Shown: positions 12,466 to 20,201 of the stretch, piece by piece
How the letters are laid out: the number at the start of each line of letters is the position of its first letter
How positions within the stretch are numbered: position 1 is the first letter of the stretch
IMG/VR virus record: IMGVR_UViG_3300023507_000010
Coordinates: 1 to 25,045 of that record
Length of the DNA: 25,045 nt
Reading direction: 5' to 3' (one strand)
Origin: a virus
Program-made: the position numbers and the translations under genes
The notes under the pieces: generated by a model
Told to the model about the DNA's origin: nothing
Seen by the model: the letters and a program-made list of their open reading frames with translations, nothing else
The model's database searches: none

Positions 12466-12671
12466 TGGATCACCTCCATATTTCCGTTGATAACGCGATA
12501 GACTGGGGTACCGGCGCTGTCGTAGCAGACTCGATTCGCTGATTCGTGTGGTTGATACAGACGGCAGGTGACTTCTTGTCCCCGCCACGTTTCTTGAACG
12601 TACTCGCTAGGCACGAACAGTAGGGCTGAAAGTCCTACTAACAGTGCTAGCATCTCAAAAATTACACGCAT
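12462..12671 (-). CDS. Small exported or membrane-anchored protein
   Basis: 69 residues. Residues 5-20 (FEMLALLVGLSALLFV) form a hydrophobic signal or anchor after a short basic N-terminus. The remainder is polar with two Cys (about 36 and 49) that could pair in the periplasm. No lipobox. A strong GGGGAGGTAACC precedes the ATG. It is the first of four consecutive small genes, three of them membrane-associated. Function unknown. Confidence 0.6.
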   Translation of the reverse strand: MRVIFEMLALLVGLSALLFVPSEYVQETWRGQEVTCRLYQPHESANRVCYDSAGTPVYRVINGNMEVIQ

Positions 12672-12702
12672 GGTTACCTCCCCGATTGATAGTTACCAAG
12701 CC

Positions 12703-12740
12703 TTGTTAAAAAGAAGAAATAAGGGGGCCGAAGCCCCCTT
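12703..12740 (-). terminator. Rho-independent terminator (TTCG loop)
   Basis: In the leftward sense AAGGGGGC-TTCG-GCCCCCTT (12721-12740) is followed by ATTTCTTCTTTTT. It ends the transcript of the 12746-13615 gene. The same stem type recurs at 13903-13926 and at 22020-22039, so it is a favoured terminator design of this phage. Confidence 0.9.
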
Positions 12741-12745
12741 GAAGG

Positions 12746-13615
12746 TCAGTGACATGCAGGGCGGACACCTGCGTCTTGTTCGGCGCGAGTTTGAAGGTCA
12801 TCGACTTCTGAGCCCTCTTGTTGCAGTTCCTCGCGTTTCTTCTCGAGGTGCGTGATCTCGGGCTCCAGAAGTTCAGCCAGTGCCTTGAGTTCCAAGTGAT
12901 TGGCTTGGATCTCATGTGAGAGGTCTTGGCTCCAATCATCTACGATGCTCCTGGCCACCGTATTTTTGGTAGCTTTTGCAGCGCGGATAATGGCGTTGGC
13001 GATAGCCAGTTCTTCGCTGATCTCGAGATCGAAGATGGAGCTTTTGCGCTTGGCTACAGCTTGGGCGATGAACTCATCACCCATCATGAACGCCGTGCGC
13101 AGGCGCTCTTTTGCGCGTTCCACCCTCTTGGCCATGGCGGCTTTGAAGAGAGTGACGAGTTCATCGCCCTCGAAGCCGAGCTTCTTGAGCTCCTCGGCCT
13201 TTTGTTTGAAGCCGAGGGGGACGCCAGACTTGAGCAGCTCCTGTTGCTCTTCTTCACTGAAGCCCAGTTCCTTCATGAGATCTGGGTCAGGCTCTTCGGT
13301 GCGAGGCATGAAGCCCCGCTGTCTGCCATCGACGAAGTCCTCGACGATGGGTTCCAGAGCCATCACTTCAAGCTGCCCTGCAGCGTAATGGACTGCGTCT
13401 AACGTGTGTTCCAGCTCCTGCTCTGCTTTTTGGAGCAGTTCTGCTTGGTGCTGGCGTTGCTTCTCGGTAGTGCCTTCTACGCGAATGGAATGTGTCCGCT
13501 CCATCGCGTTCCACGCCCTGAAGAGCAGGGCATTCAGAGCTACCCTGCGGGCGTTCATGGGGTTGTTGCTCATGGGAGAGCTGCCTTCGTTGATCATGGT
13601 AAGTACTTTGCTCAT
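12746..13615 (-). CDS. Long helical protein, unknown
   Basis: 289 residues, strongly helical and charged, starting MSKVLTMINEGSSP. Coiled-coil propensity is visible at about 50-75 (QHQAELLQKAEQELEHTL) and near the C-terminus (THLEKKREELQQEGSEVDD). A Pro/Glu linker lies around residue 105. Shine-Dalgarno GAGGA is 7 nt before the ATG. No catalytic motif recognised. The length and charge suggest a DNA-associated or scaffolding role, but that is only a guess. Confidence 0.7.
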   Translation of the reverse strand: MSKVLTMINEGSSPMSNNPMNARRVALNALLFRAWNAMERTHSIRVEGTTEKQRQHQAELLQKAEQELEHTLDAVHYAAGQLEVMALEPIVEDFVDGRQRGFMPRTEEPDPDLMKELGFSEEEQQELLKSGVPLGFKQKAEELKKLGFEGDELVTLFKAAMAKRVERAKERLRTAFMMGDEFIAQAVAKRKSSIFDLEISEELAIANAIIRAAKATKNTVARSIVDDWSQDLSHEIQANHLELKALAELLEPEITHLEKKREELQQEGSEVDDLQTRAEQDAGVRPACH

Positions 13616-13618
13616 GGT

Positions 13619-13780
13619 TCAGTCCTCTTGGTTTTGGTGAATTTCTTCCTCTTCGATCAGCTGTTCGAGAGGATCTTTGCAATTGGCGGGCACTTGCACC
13701 CACCAGCCTTCGTCCTTCGAGACGAAGCAGTCTTGATCGACGAGCAGTAACAGCTCGCCGGGTTGTTGCTTCATAGCCAT
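13619..13780 (-). CDS. 53-residue acidic protein
   Basis: Starts MAMKQQPGELLLLVDQDCFV, contains GWWVQVP and ends in an acidic helix (EQLIEEEEIHQNQED). GGAGGTAACC precedes the ATG. Its stop is 4 nt before the start of the next gene, whose Shine-Dalgarno lies inside its last codons. The strand-rich first half with a WW pair is compatible with a small SH3-like fold. Function unknown. Confidence 0.65.
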   Translation of the reverse strand: MAMKQQPGELLLLVDQDCFVSKDEGWWVQVPANCKDPLEQLIEEEEIHQNQED

Positions 13781-13790
13781 GGTTACCTCC

Positions 13791-13876
13791 ATCTAGTTGC
13801 TCTAGAAGCACTAACAACTACTAGCCAGCTTCGCTGGCCTGACAGCGAGCGAAGCGAGCTGGCATCCCGGAGTAAC
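13791..13876 (-). promoter_or_regulatory. Repeated leader element, copy A
   Basis: Shares an ordered series with 14145-14202: ATCTAGTTG, AGCAC, AAC-ACTAC, a hairpin GCCAGC-TTC-GCTGGC (13824-13838) and TCCCGGAGT-AC. Copy A has about 25 extra bases, including AGCGAGCGAAGCGAGCT, which can fold further. It sits directly upstream of the ribosome site of the 13780 gene, so it is part of its leader or promoter. Role unknown. Confidence 0.5.
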
Positions 13877-13889
13877 GTAGGGAGGCAGA

Positions 13890-13926
13890 GAAAAACAAAG
13901 TAAATAAGGGGCCGAAGCCCCTTATT
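13890..13926 (-). terminator. Rho-independent terminator (TTCG loop)
   Basis: In the leftward sense AATAAGGGGC-TTCG-GCCCCTTATT (13903-13926) is followed by TACTTTGTTTTT. It lies directly after the stop of the Cys-rich protein gene. Confidence 0.88.
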
Positions 13927-13928
13927 AG

Positions 13929-14132
13929 TCAGATAGGTCTAATCTCTCTGCTACGTTCGACTCTTGCCCACTCTTCACTAAGAATGTACTGTTCTTGCGG
14001 ATCGAGTTCAGGCAGAGGCTGCCATTCGTTGCACCATTCATTGGCATTGACAGGCAGCATTTGATCTGCCTGTGGGCAGAAGCCGGGGTTAAGACCCGCA
14101 ATCTTGCAGTTTTTGCAATTAAATTGACTCAT
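13929..14132 (-). CDS. Small Cys-rich, probable metal-binding protein
   Basis: 67 residues from the ATG at 14132 (MSQFNCKNCKIAGLNPGF), preceded by GGAG 7 nt upstream. Cys6, Cys9, Cys19 and Cys34 (CxxC, then FCP, then EWCNEW) could bind zinc or a small cluster. The C-terminal half is acidic and helical. It is the first leftward gene after the central repeat region and has its own terminator. An upstream in-frame ATG at 14165 has no ribosome site. Role unknown; DNA binding or transcription control would be a guess. Confidence 0.7.
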   Translation of the reverse strand: MSQFNCKNCKIAGLNPGFCPQADQMLPVNANEWCNEWQPLPELDPQEQYILSEEWARVERSREIRPI

Positions 14133-14144
14133 CTTTTGTCTCCT

Positions 14145-14202
14145 ATCTAGTTGAACAAGCACCAACCACTACAGGCCAGCGCAGCTGGCGTCCCGGAGTC
14201 AC
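14145..14202 (-). promoter_or_regulatory. Repeated leader element, copy B
   Basis: Second copy of the leader element at 13791-13876, with hairpin GCCAGC-GCA-GCTGGC (14175-14189). It lies just upstream of the ribosome site of the Cys-rich gene. The stem is identical in both copies while the loop differs (GCA here, TTC in copy A), which suggests the stem matters. Confidence 0.5.
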
Positions 14203-14300
14203 CCGTATGGGTCCCCCTTCAAGTTTTCGAAATCCGAAATCCGAACCGGGGTGTATCAAATAGAAGAGGGGGAGGGGTACTTTCACCACCTTACTTATCA
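14203..14300. other. Non-coding flank of the central region
   Basis: No gene. Contains a small hairpin ACCC-GTAT-GGGT and a tandem CGAAATC-CGAAATC-CGAACC (14228-14247). The leftward promoter for the Cys-rich gene should lie in or next to this segment, but I see no convincing -35/-10 pair. Confidence 0.35.
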
Positions 14301-14690
14301 CATTTTTACTAGGAGCACTCCGTACCTATGTATTTAAATACATTTTTACTAGGAGCACTCCGTACCTATGTATTTAAATACATTTTTACTAGGAACACTT
14401 CGTACCTATGTATTTAAATATATTTTTACTAGGAACACTCCGTACCTATGTATTTAAATATATTTTACTAGGAGCACTCCGTACCTATGTATTTAAATAT
14501 ATTTTACTAGGAGCACTCCGTACCTATGTATTTAAATATATTTTTACTAGGAACACTCCGTACCTATGTATTTAAATATATTTTTACTAGGAACACTCCG
14601 TACCTATATATTTAAATATATTTTTACTAGGAACACTCCGTACCTATATATTTAAATATATTTTTACTAGGAACACTCCGTACCTATGTA
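14301..14690. repeat. Ten tandem copies of a 40-bp repeat
   Basis: Units begin at 14301, 14341, 14381, 14421, 14461, 14500, 14539, 14579, 14619 and 14659. Each has ACTAGGA(G/A)CACTCC, then GTACCTAT(G/A) and TATTTAAATA. Units 5 and 6 are 39 bp after loss of one T. The last unit breaks off before the TTTAAATA part. There are no variable spacers, so it is not CRISPR. It lies at the divergent centre, 75 bp upstream of terS. Candidate roles: terminase recognition (pac), replication origin, or an array of regulator-binding or weak promoter sites. Confidence 0.95.
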
Positions 14691-14765
14691 CTCCATAGGT
14701 ACTTACTCTTAACCTCTTATACCTTATACTTGTACTAAATCAGTACTCCCACTAAACTACGCAGT
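14680..14765 (+). promoter_or_regulatory. terS leader with hairpin at the array end
   Basis: GTACCTATG-TACTC-CATAGGTAC (14680-14702) is a perfect 9-bp hairpin formed by the end of the last repeat and the sequence replacing its AT tail. Downstream, TATACT (14725-14730) could serve as a -10 for the rightward late genes, but no good -35 is present. No Shine-Dalgarno sequence precedes the terS ATG. Confidence 0.4.
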
Positions 14766-15227
14766 ATGCTAAGCCTTGCAGAACAACAGTTTGCAAAGAA
14801 CCTGGCTCTAGGCATGCCGCAAACTGCGGCTGCCCGTGCTGCATCTGTCCCTGCTTCTAATGTAAAGGACTTGATGGCGAACCCTGAAATACACCAGGCA
14901 GTAGCCCAGCATAGACAGGAAATCGAAAATCGTGTGCTTGTTAGTAGGAATGACGTATTACAAGGCCTTTTGAGCGCCGTAGAAGATGCGAAATTACAAG
15001 GTGAAGTAATGCCTCAAGTTGCTGCCTGGCGCGAAATCGGGAAGATAATCGGAGCTTACGCCCCTGAAGAGAAGAAAATTACTTATTCTGGTGATGTAAC
15101 AGTCATCCAAAGAAAAATCCGTGAGCTGGCCGATGAAAAGCTTCAGGAATATGCTTTGATTGAAGGAGAAGTTGTTAGTGAAGAACTTCCCGAAGAACCT
15201 ACTGAACTTAAGGAGCAAGCAGGTTGA
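14766..15227 (+). CDS. terS: Terminase small subunit
   Basis: 153 residues. An N-terminal helical DNA-binding region (SLAEQQFAKNLALGMPQTAA, then SVPASNVKDLMANPE) is followed by a helical oligomerisation region and an acidic tail. This layout, the length and the position immediately before terL identify the packaging subunit that recognises phage DNA. The tandem repeats just upstream are its obvious candidate target. The ATG has no visible Shine-Dalgarno sequence, unusual among its neighbours. The stop overlaps the terL TTG start. Confidence 0.8.
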   Translation: MLSLAEQQFAKNLALGMPQTAAARAASVPASNVKDLMANPEIHQAVAQHRQEIENRVLVSRNDVLQGLLSAVEDAKLQGEVMPQVAAWREIGKIIGAYAPEEKKITYSGDVTVIQRKIRELADEKLQEYALIEGEVVSEELPEEPTELKEQAG

Positions 15228-16849
15228 ATTCTTCACTAGCTGCAATAGCTAGAGACGAACTTATTCAGCGCGAATTAGCGCGGAAGTCCCTGATAGCTTT
15301 CGCAGAACGCTTCGTACCCGGATACTCTGCTGGGTGGGCGCATAAGTTCCTGGCTTCCAAGCTTGAACAGGTATATGAGGACGCTAGAGCCGGAAAAGAG
15401 CCTCGTATCATCCTCTGCTACTCTCCCCGTTTTGGTAAGTCCAAAATGGCGTCTCAGCTCTTCCCAGCCTGGGTTTTAGGGCACTGGCCCGAAGCTGAGT
15501 TCATGATAGCTTCTTACTCGTCAGCACTAACCCTGGACTTTTCCAGAAACGTACGGGACATCCTAATGTCCCAGGACTATCAGGTTCTCTTCCCTGAAAC
15601 GCGCATTGACCCAAACGCAAAATCCCTTGAGAACTGGTTCACGACGAAGAACGGTCGTTATTACCCAACCAGCTGGGGCGGCTCGCTTACTGGTAAAGGT
15701 GCGCATTTCCTGATCTGTGACGACCTCGTAAAAGACTCCGAGGTGGCCGACAGTGAGTCGCAACTGGATAAGATCTATGAGTGGTATACCTCGACGGCGT
15801 TGACTCGTCTTGCTCCCAAGAACAACGCTATCATCCACATCATGACCCGTTGGTCGATGCGTGATCCGGTAGGACGCCTGTTGGAGCATCAAATTGAACA
15901 AGAGAAACGCCTCAAGGACGAATACGACCACGCAACAAACCCGGAATTCAAGGAGTTTCTGAAGAAAGAACTCGACGCGCTTGAGCACTGGGAGCTTCTT
16001 TCTTTCCCTGCTCTTGCAGAGGCTGATGAGTACGTTACTCCTGATTTACGCCTCACCTATACTCCTGTACCAGGCTCTATAAAGGTACGTTCCAAAGGAC
16101 AGGCTCTACACCCAGAAAGGTTCGATGAGGCTACTTTGGCGCGTATCAAAGCGTCTCTACCCCCGCGACAGTGGAACGCTCTGTATCAGCAGAATCCAGT
16201 GCCTGAGGAAGGCAGTTTCTTCAAGAAGTCTGATTTGCGCCATCAACAAGTTGTACGGCACCCGGAGTTTCCGGTAATTCAGACCTGGGATTTCGCTATT
16301 GGTACAAAACAGCAGAACGACTGGACAGTAGGTATTACCGGATTTCTTGATTACAACGGCATCCTGCATGTAATCGACCTTGTACGAATCAAGGCAGGCA
16401 CCTATGAGATTGTCCAGGCCATGGCTGACCAGATACAGAAACACAGTCCCTCACTGGTTGGTATGGAGAAAGGTCATATCTCTCAAGCCATTTTCCCCGT
16501 TCTTGAGAAGGAACTCGTCAGGCGCAGGCTGTACCCTTCTATAAACGCTGAGATAACACCGCTTACCGACAAGGTTCTTCGTGCTCGCCCCCTACAAGGT
16601 ATGATGCAGCGCGGCATGATCAGCATCGATCCTTCCCAATCATGGTATGAAACATTGAAAACCGAGCTGCTTCAGTTTCCTCACGGTATGCATGATGACA
16701 TAGTAGACGCCCTGGCTTGGTTGGCTAAACTTGCTATGGATACTCCGGTTCCAAGGAAACCTAAACAATATAAACGTAAATCGTGGCGGGACAAGTTAAG
16801 ATCACATATGGTAGCATCCACCAAAGGTGCTGGGCATTTGAGTGCCTAG
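15224..16849 (+). CDS. terL: Terminase large subunit
   Basis: 541 residues. ATPase domain: Walker A variant SPRFGKS (67-73), Walker B FLICDDL (162-168), coupling motif MTRW (207-210). Nuclease domain: TWDFAIG (354-360, D356), D366, GMEKG (413-417) and MHDDIVDALAW (489-499), the expected acidic RNase H-like residues. It drives DNA packaging and cuts concatemers. The start is TTG at 15224, with AAGGAG 8 nt upstream and overlapping the terS stop as TTGA. Length and motifs are complete. Confidence 0.95.
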   Translation: MNSSLAAIARDELIQRELARKSLIAFAERFVPGYSAGWAHKFLASKLEQVYEDARAGKEPRIILCYSPRFGKSKMASQLFPAWVLGHWPEAEFMIASYSSALTLDFSRNVRDILMSQDYQVLFPETRIDPNAKSLENWFTTKNGRYYPTSWGGSLTGKGAHFLICDDLVKDSEVADSESQLDKIYEWYTSTALTRLAPKNNAIIHIMTRWSMRDPVGRLLEHQIEQEKRLKDEYDHATNPEFKEFLKKELDALEHWELLSFPALAEADEYVTPDLRLTYTPVPGSIKVRSKGQALHPERFDEATLARIKASLPPRQWNALYQQNPVPEEGSFFKKSDLRHQQVVRHPEFPVIQTWDFAIGTKQQNDWTVGITGFLDYNGILHVIDLVRIKAGTYEIVQAMADQIQKHSPSLVGMEKGHISQAIFPVLEKELVRRRLYPSINAEITPLTDKVLRARPLQGMMQRGMISIDPSQSWYETLKTELLQFPHGMHDDIVDALAWLAKLAMDTPVPRKPKQYKRKSWRDKLRSHMVASTKGAGHLSA

Positions 16850-16852
16850 ATG

Positions 16853-16872
16853 CTTACTTGTAAGCAAGTAAG
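16853..16872 (+). other. Short intergenic hairpin between terL and portal
   Basis: CTTACTTG-TAAG-CAAGTAAG is a perfect 8-bp stem with a 4-nt loop, immediately after the terL stop and before the portal ribosome site. Only TTTG follows, so termination would be weak. It may be an mRNA-stability or processing element. Confidence 0.5.
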
Positions 16873-16898
16873 TTTGAAAGAACTAAGAGGTTGGTAAC

Positions 16899-19019
16899 AT
16901 GGGCTCGATCGATGAAGCGAAACTTATAAACGAGTTACATAACAGGTATCTGTATGTAAGAGACTCAGGGCACCTTGAGTATCAGAAAAAAGCGCGCAAG
17001 TGTGAAGAATTCTTCGCTGGCCAACAATGGGACGAAGCTACCAAGCGCCGTCTGGAGCAGCAACGACGCCCCGCGCTGACGCTCAACAAGACACTTTCTT
17101 CCATGATGGTGTTGTTCTCTGAGCAGCTTCGGAACCGCGCTTCCATCAACTTCGTTCCTGCCACCTCTGACGCCTCCCCAGAAATCGCTACCATCCTCAA
17201 CAAGCTTTGGTTGTATACCGCTAATTCGAACAGGCTCCGGTGGGTAGAATCCCAGGTATTCGATGACGGGGTCATTACTGGGCGTGGCTTCTTCGATATT
17301 CGCATGGACTTCTCCAAGAACGTGTTTGGGGGGATCAAGATCAGCCACGTCAACCCTATGAACGTGATGATCGACCCTGACGCTGAGGAGTATGATCCTG
17401 ACCACTGGTCGGACGTGTTCTACTCGAAGTGGCTCAGTATCGAGGACATCAAGCGTATTTATGGTAAGGAGAAAGGGGAAGAGGTTCGACAGGCTTCGTA
17501 TAACCAGCTCCCGTTGGGCTATGACTTCTATGACGAGCGCCCTGATACGTTTGGTGGGTACGAGTTGGCTCGTCAGGCCGCATATTCCTATGTTGCTTCG
17601 ATGAACGACTACCGGCGTCGTGTCCGTGTTATCGAGCGTCAGTGGAAACAGGTCGAGATGCAGCCGCACTTCATCGATCTCGAGACCGGGGACATGAGCA
17701 TGATCCCCGAGGGCATGCCTAAGGAAAAGATCCACGCTATTTGTTGTGAATTCAACGTGGCGGTTATTGACCGTCCAGTAGATGTGTACTACTGGACTGT
17801 GTCTGCTGCAGGTGTACTGCTCCATCACGACGAGATGCCCTACAAGCACTTTACCATCGTGCCCTTCTTCCCGGTATTCAGGCGCGGTAAAACTATCGGG
17901 ATGGTAGAGAACCTCATCGATCCGCAGGAGCTGTATAACAAGGCTCGTTCGCAGGAACTGCACGTTATCAACACGAGCGCTAATAGTGGCTGGAAGGGTA
18001 AGATCAGCGCTATCAAGAACATGACGGTCGAGGAGCTCGAAGAGCGCGGAGCAGAGACCGGACTCGTTATTGATATCGATAACCCTGGTGATATTGAAAA
18101 GATTACACCTAACCAGATACCTTCTGGATTGGACAGGATCAGTTATGTTGCTGGGGAAGACCTCAAGGAAATCTCTATGGCCAGCGACAGCATGCGCGGG
18201 TTCGATAGGGAAGATGTAGCTGCCAAGGCTATCCAGGCGAAGCAGAAGGTTGGAGGTAAGAACTTCGCCAAGATCATGGACAACCTGGCGCATACCAGGA
18301 CTCTTCTGGCCTCTCGTGCATTGGACCTCATGCAGACCTTCTATACCACCGAAAGGCAGTTCCAGATTACAGGGGAAGGGCTCAAGGCCGAGACGGAGAC
18401 GCTTGTCATCAACTCTCCGCAAGAAGCACAGGAAGAGTCCACCGAACAGGAAACCCCGTCGGTTGTTAATGACATTACTCTGGGTAAGTACGACGTAGTC
18501 GTCTCCACGGTTCCTGACCGTGAGACGGTGCAGCAGACGAACCTGGAGCAGGCTATTCAGCTTCGTGAGCTTGGCGTGCCTATTCCGGACAAGGTTCTTA
18601 TCGAGAACAGCACCCTCGAAAACAAAGAAGAGCTGCTGGAGACTGAGCCTGATCCACTTACCCAACAGAAGGTCAGTATCGAGCTTGAACAGGCTCAAGC
18701 GGAAGTTGAGAAGGTTCGGGCTGAAGTTGCGAAACTCAAAGCCGATGCAGCTCTGTCTCTGGTTCGCGCAGGTCGAGATGTTACTGATGCACAGGTAAAA
18801 GAGCATGAAGCAATTCAACCCCAACAGGCCCCTCAACCCGCTACTGCGGTTGACCCTGCAAAGCTTCGAGAGCTTGCCCTCAAGGAGCGTGAACTCGCTC
18901 TCAAGGAGCAGGAGCTCAAAGCGAAACAGGCACTGCAGGCCCAAGAGCTTGAACTCAAACGAGTATCGGAAAAAGCCAAGGCTCTTGTTGAGTTGAAAAA
19001 GTTGCAGAAAGCAGGTTAA
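16899..19019 (+). CDS. Portal protein, P22-type
   Basis: 706 residues, typical of P22-type portals. The N-terminal KKARKCEEFFAGQQWDEA, then LNKTLSSMMVLFSEQLRNR and HVNPMNVMIDPDAEEYD, are characteristic of this family. The C-terminal 120 residues form a long charged coiled coil (IELEQAQAEVEKVRAEVAKL, then repeated KERELALKEQEL), likely the barrel-like extension or tail contact. Twelve copies would form the head vertex through which terL packages DNA. AGAGG lies 8 nt before the ATG. Confidence 0.9.
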   Translation: MGSIDEAKLINELHNRYLYVRDSGHLEYQKKARKCEEFFAGQQWDEATKRRLEQQRRPALTLNKTLSSMMVLFSEQLRNRASINFVPATSDASPEIATILNKLWLYTANSNRLRWVESQVFDDGVITGRGFFDIRMDFSKNVFGGIKISHVNPMNVMIDPDAEEYDPDHWSDVFYSKWLSIEDIKRIYGKEKGEEVRQASYNQLPLGYDFYDERPDTFGGYELARQAAYSYVASMNDYRRRVRVIERQWKQVEMQPHFIDLETGDMSMIPEGMPKEKIHAICCEFNVAVIDRPVDVYYWTVSAAGVLLHHDEMPYKHFTIVPFFPVFRRGKTIGMVENLIDPQELYNKARSQELHVINTSANSGWKGKISAIKNMTVEELEERGAETGLVIDIDNPGDIEKITPNQIPSGLDRISYVAGEDLKEISMASDSMRGFDREDVAAKAIQAKQKVGGKNFAKIMDNLAHTRTLLASRALDLMQTFYTTERQFQITGEGLKAETETLVINSPQEAQEESTEQETPSVVNDITLGKYDVVVSTVPDRETVQQTNLEQAIQLRELGVPIPDKVLIENSTLENKEELLETEPDPLTQQKVSIELEQAQAEVEKVRAEVAKLKADAALSLVRAGRDVTDAQVKEHEAIQPQQAPQPATAVDPAKLRELALKERELALKEQELKAKQALQAQELELKRVSEKAKALVELKKLQKAG

Positions 19020-19056
19020 TATACCCGCGTACGTACCCACTTATTAAGGAGCAAGT

Positions 19057-19965
19057 ATGTCCGAAGAAATTGAAAACCTGGATCGTGGTGACGAGCTTCT
19101 CGAGGAAGAAGAAACTGTCGAGGAGGAAGTAGAGGAAACCGAAGATAATGAGGCAGAAGAAGCGACAGAAGAGGAAGCAGAGGAAGAAGCGGGAGAAAAG
19201 GAAGACTCTGACGAAGAGGTTGACGAAGAGCCTCGTATCCCTAAAAAGCGCCTTGATCAGGTTATTCAACAGCGCCGCGCTCTCGAAGAGCGTATCAAGC
19301 GCATGGAGCAGGAGCGCGAGGAGCTTCTGAAACAGGCTAAGGAACGCGCTCCGGAAAACGAGTCCAACAGTGACGAGCCCTCTGCGGAGGAGCTTCTCGT
19401 AGAGCTTGACGAGAAGATCAACGATGCGCTTCTCGACGGCGACAAGGAGCTTGCCAAGCAGCTGCGGCAACAGCAGCGTGAGCTTGAGAGGCATATTTAT
19501 CAGCAGGAACTTGAGCGCACTACCCAGACCGCTGCTGCCCAGGCCCGCGAACAAGTTCGTTTGGACGCCACTATCGACTTCCTGGAGTCTACTTACCCTC
19601 AGCTCAACCCCGAGTCTGAAGAGTTCAACCAGGATCTTGTAAACGAGCTGGAGTCTCTGCGTTCTGTACTTGAACGCTCTGGCGAATACTCCCCCAGTCA
19701 GGCTGTATTGGCAGCAGCGAAGTATGTACTGCGGCCTGATATGCCTGAAACTCCTCCCGCCTCCAAGCCTGCCCCGACTAAGTCGAAGGCAGTCAAGAAA
19801 GCTGTGGAAGCAGCCAAGAAGCAGCCGCCTAACCTTAAAGATGTTGGTGAAGATGCTGACAAAGCAGGTATGGTCGAAGAGATCGACCCGCTTAAACTTA
19901 CCGAGAAGGATCTTGAGACGCTGCCTGCAGCCACGCTGGCGAAACTCAGAGGTGATATCCTGTGA
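19057..19965 (+). CDS. Capsid scaffolding protein
   Basis: 302 residues. A very acidic first 50 residues (mostly Glu and Asp) are followed by a charged coiled coil (ALEERIKRMEQEREELLKQA), a helical middle, and a Lys/Pro-rich C-terminal region. Position between portal and capsid, acidity and helix content are typical of phage scaffold proteins that guide procapsid assembly. AAGGAG precedes the ATG. The stop overlaps the next GTG start (GTGA). Confidence 0.85.
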   Translation: MSEEIENLDRGDELLEEEETVEEEVEETEDNEAEEATEEEAEEEAGEKEDSDEEVDEEPRIPKKRLDQVIQQRRALEERIKRMEQEREELLKQAKERAPENESNSDEPSAEELLVELDEKINDALLDGDKELAKQLRQQQRELERHIYQQELERTTQTAAAQAREQVRLDATIDFLESTYPQLNPESEEFNQDLVNELESLRSVLERSGEYSPSQAVLAAAKYVLRPDMPETPPASKPAPTKSKAVKKAVEAAKKQPPNLKDVGEDADKAGMVEEIDPLKLTEKDLETLPAATLAKLRGDIL

Positions 19966-20171
19966 GCAGGAGTAAATATGACCCAGGCCGTATCTTGATG
20001 ACCTTGTTTGATGAGAAGGGCGCCAGAATCGGCACTGGAGTTATGGAAAGTGACAACTTTATAAAAGCTGTAGAAGCTGGAGAGAGACTAGTACAACAAA
20101 AAGAGTGTTCCAGTTTTGTTCTCCATCGAGTTGTGTACAACTCATTACAGAAACCAGGAAATTTTAGTTGA
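19962..20171 (+). CDS. Small protein between scaffold and capsid
   Basis: 69 residues from a GTG at 19962 (MSRSKYDPGRILMTLFDEKG), with AGAGGTGAT upstream. A compact alpha/beta composition with EAGERLVQQKECSSFVLHRV. Its stop codon overlaps the -35 of the capsid promoter. No family recognised; a head-assembly role is suggested only by position. Confidence 0.6.
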   Translation: MSRSKYDPGRILMTLFDEKGARIGTGVMESDNFIKAVEAGERLVQQKECSSFVLHRVVYNSLQKPGNFS

Positions 20172-20195
20172 CAAGCTTTATTTGCTTGCTAAACT
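20168..20195 (+). promoter_or_regulatory. Sigma70-like promoter before the capsid gene
   Basis: TTGACA (20168-20173), 16-bp spacer, TAAACT (20190-20195). A consensus -35 with a four-of-six -10. Transcription would begin near 20202, giving the capsid mRNA a structured leader of about 215 nt or, if terminated, a short RNA of about 170 nt. Confidence 0.6.
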
Positions 20196-20201
20196 AAGCA
20201 C

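Noticed and set aside
14301-14690. Possible CRISPR array
   Set aside because: The 40-bp units are joined directly with no unique spacers and no cas genes are present.
16965-19040. A 691-codon open frame on the minus strand opposite the portal gene
   Set aside because: The portal product has family-specific segments, a ribosome site and correct context. The antisense frame is Leu/Arg-rich, has no Shine-Dalgarno and is a by-product of codon bias.
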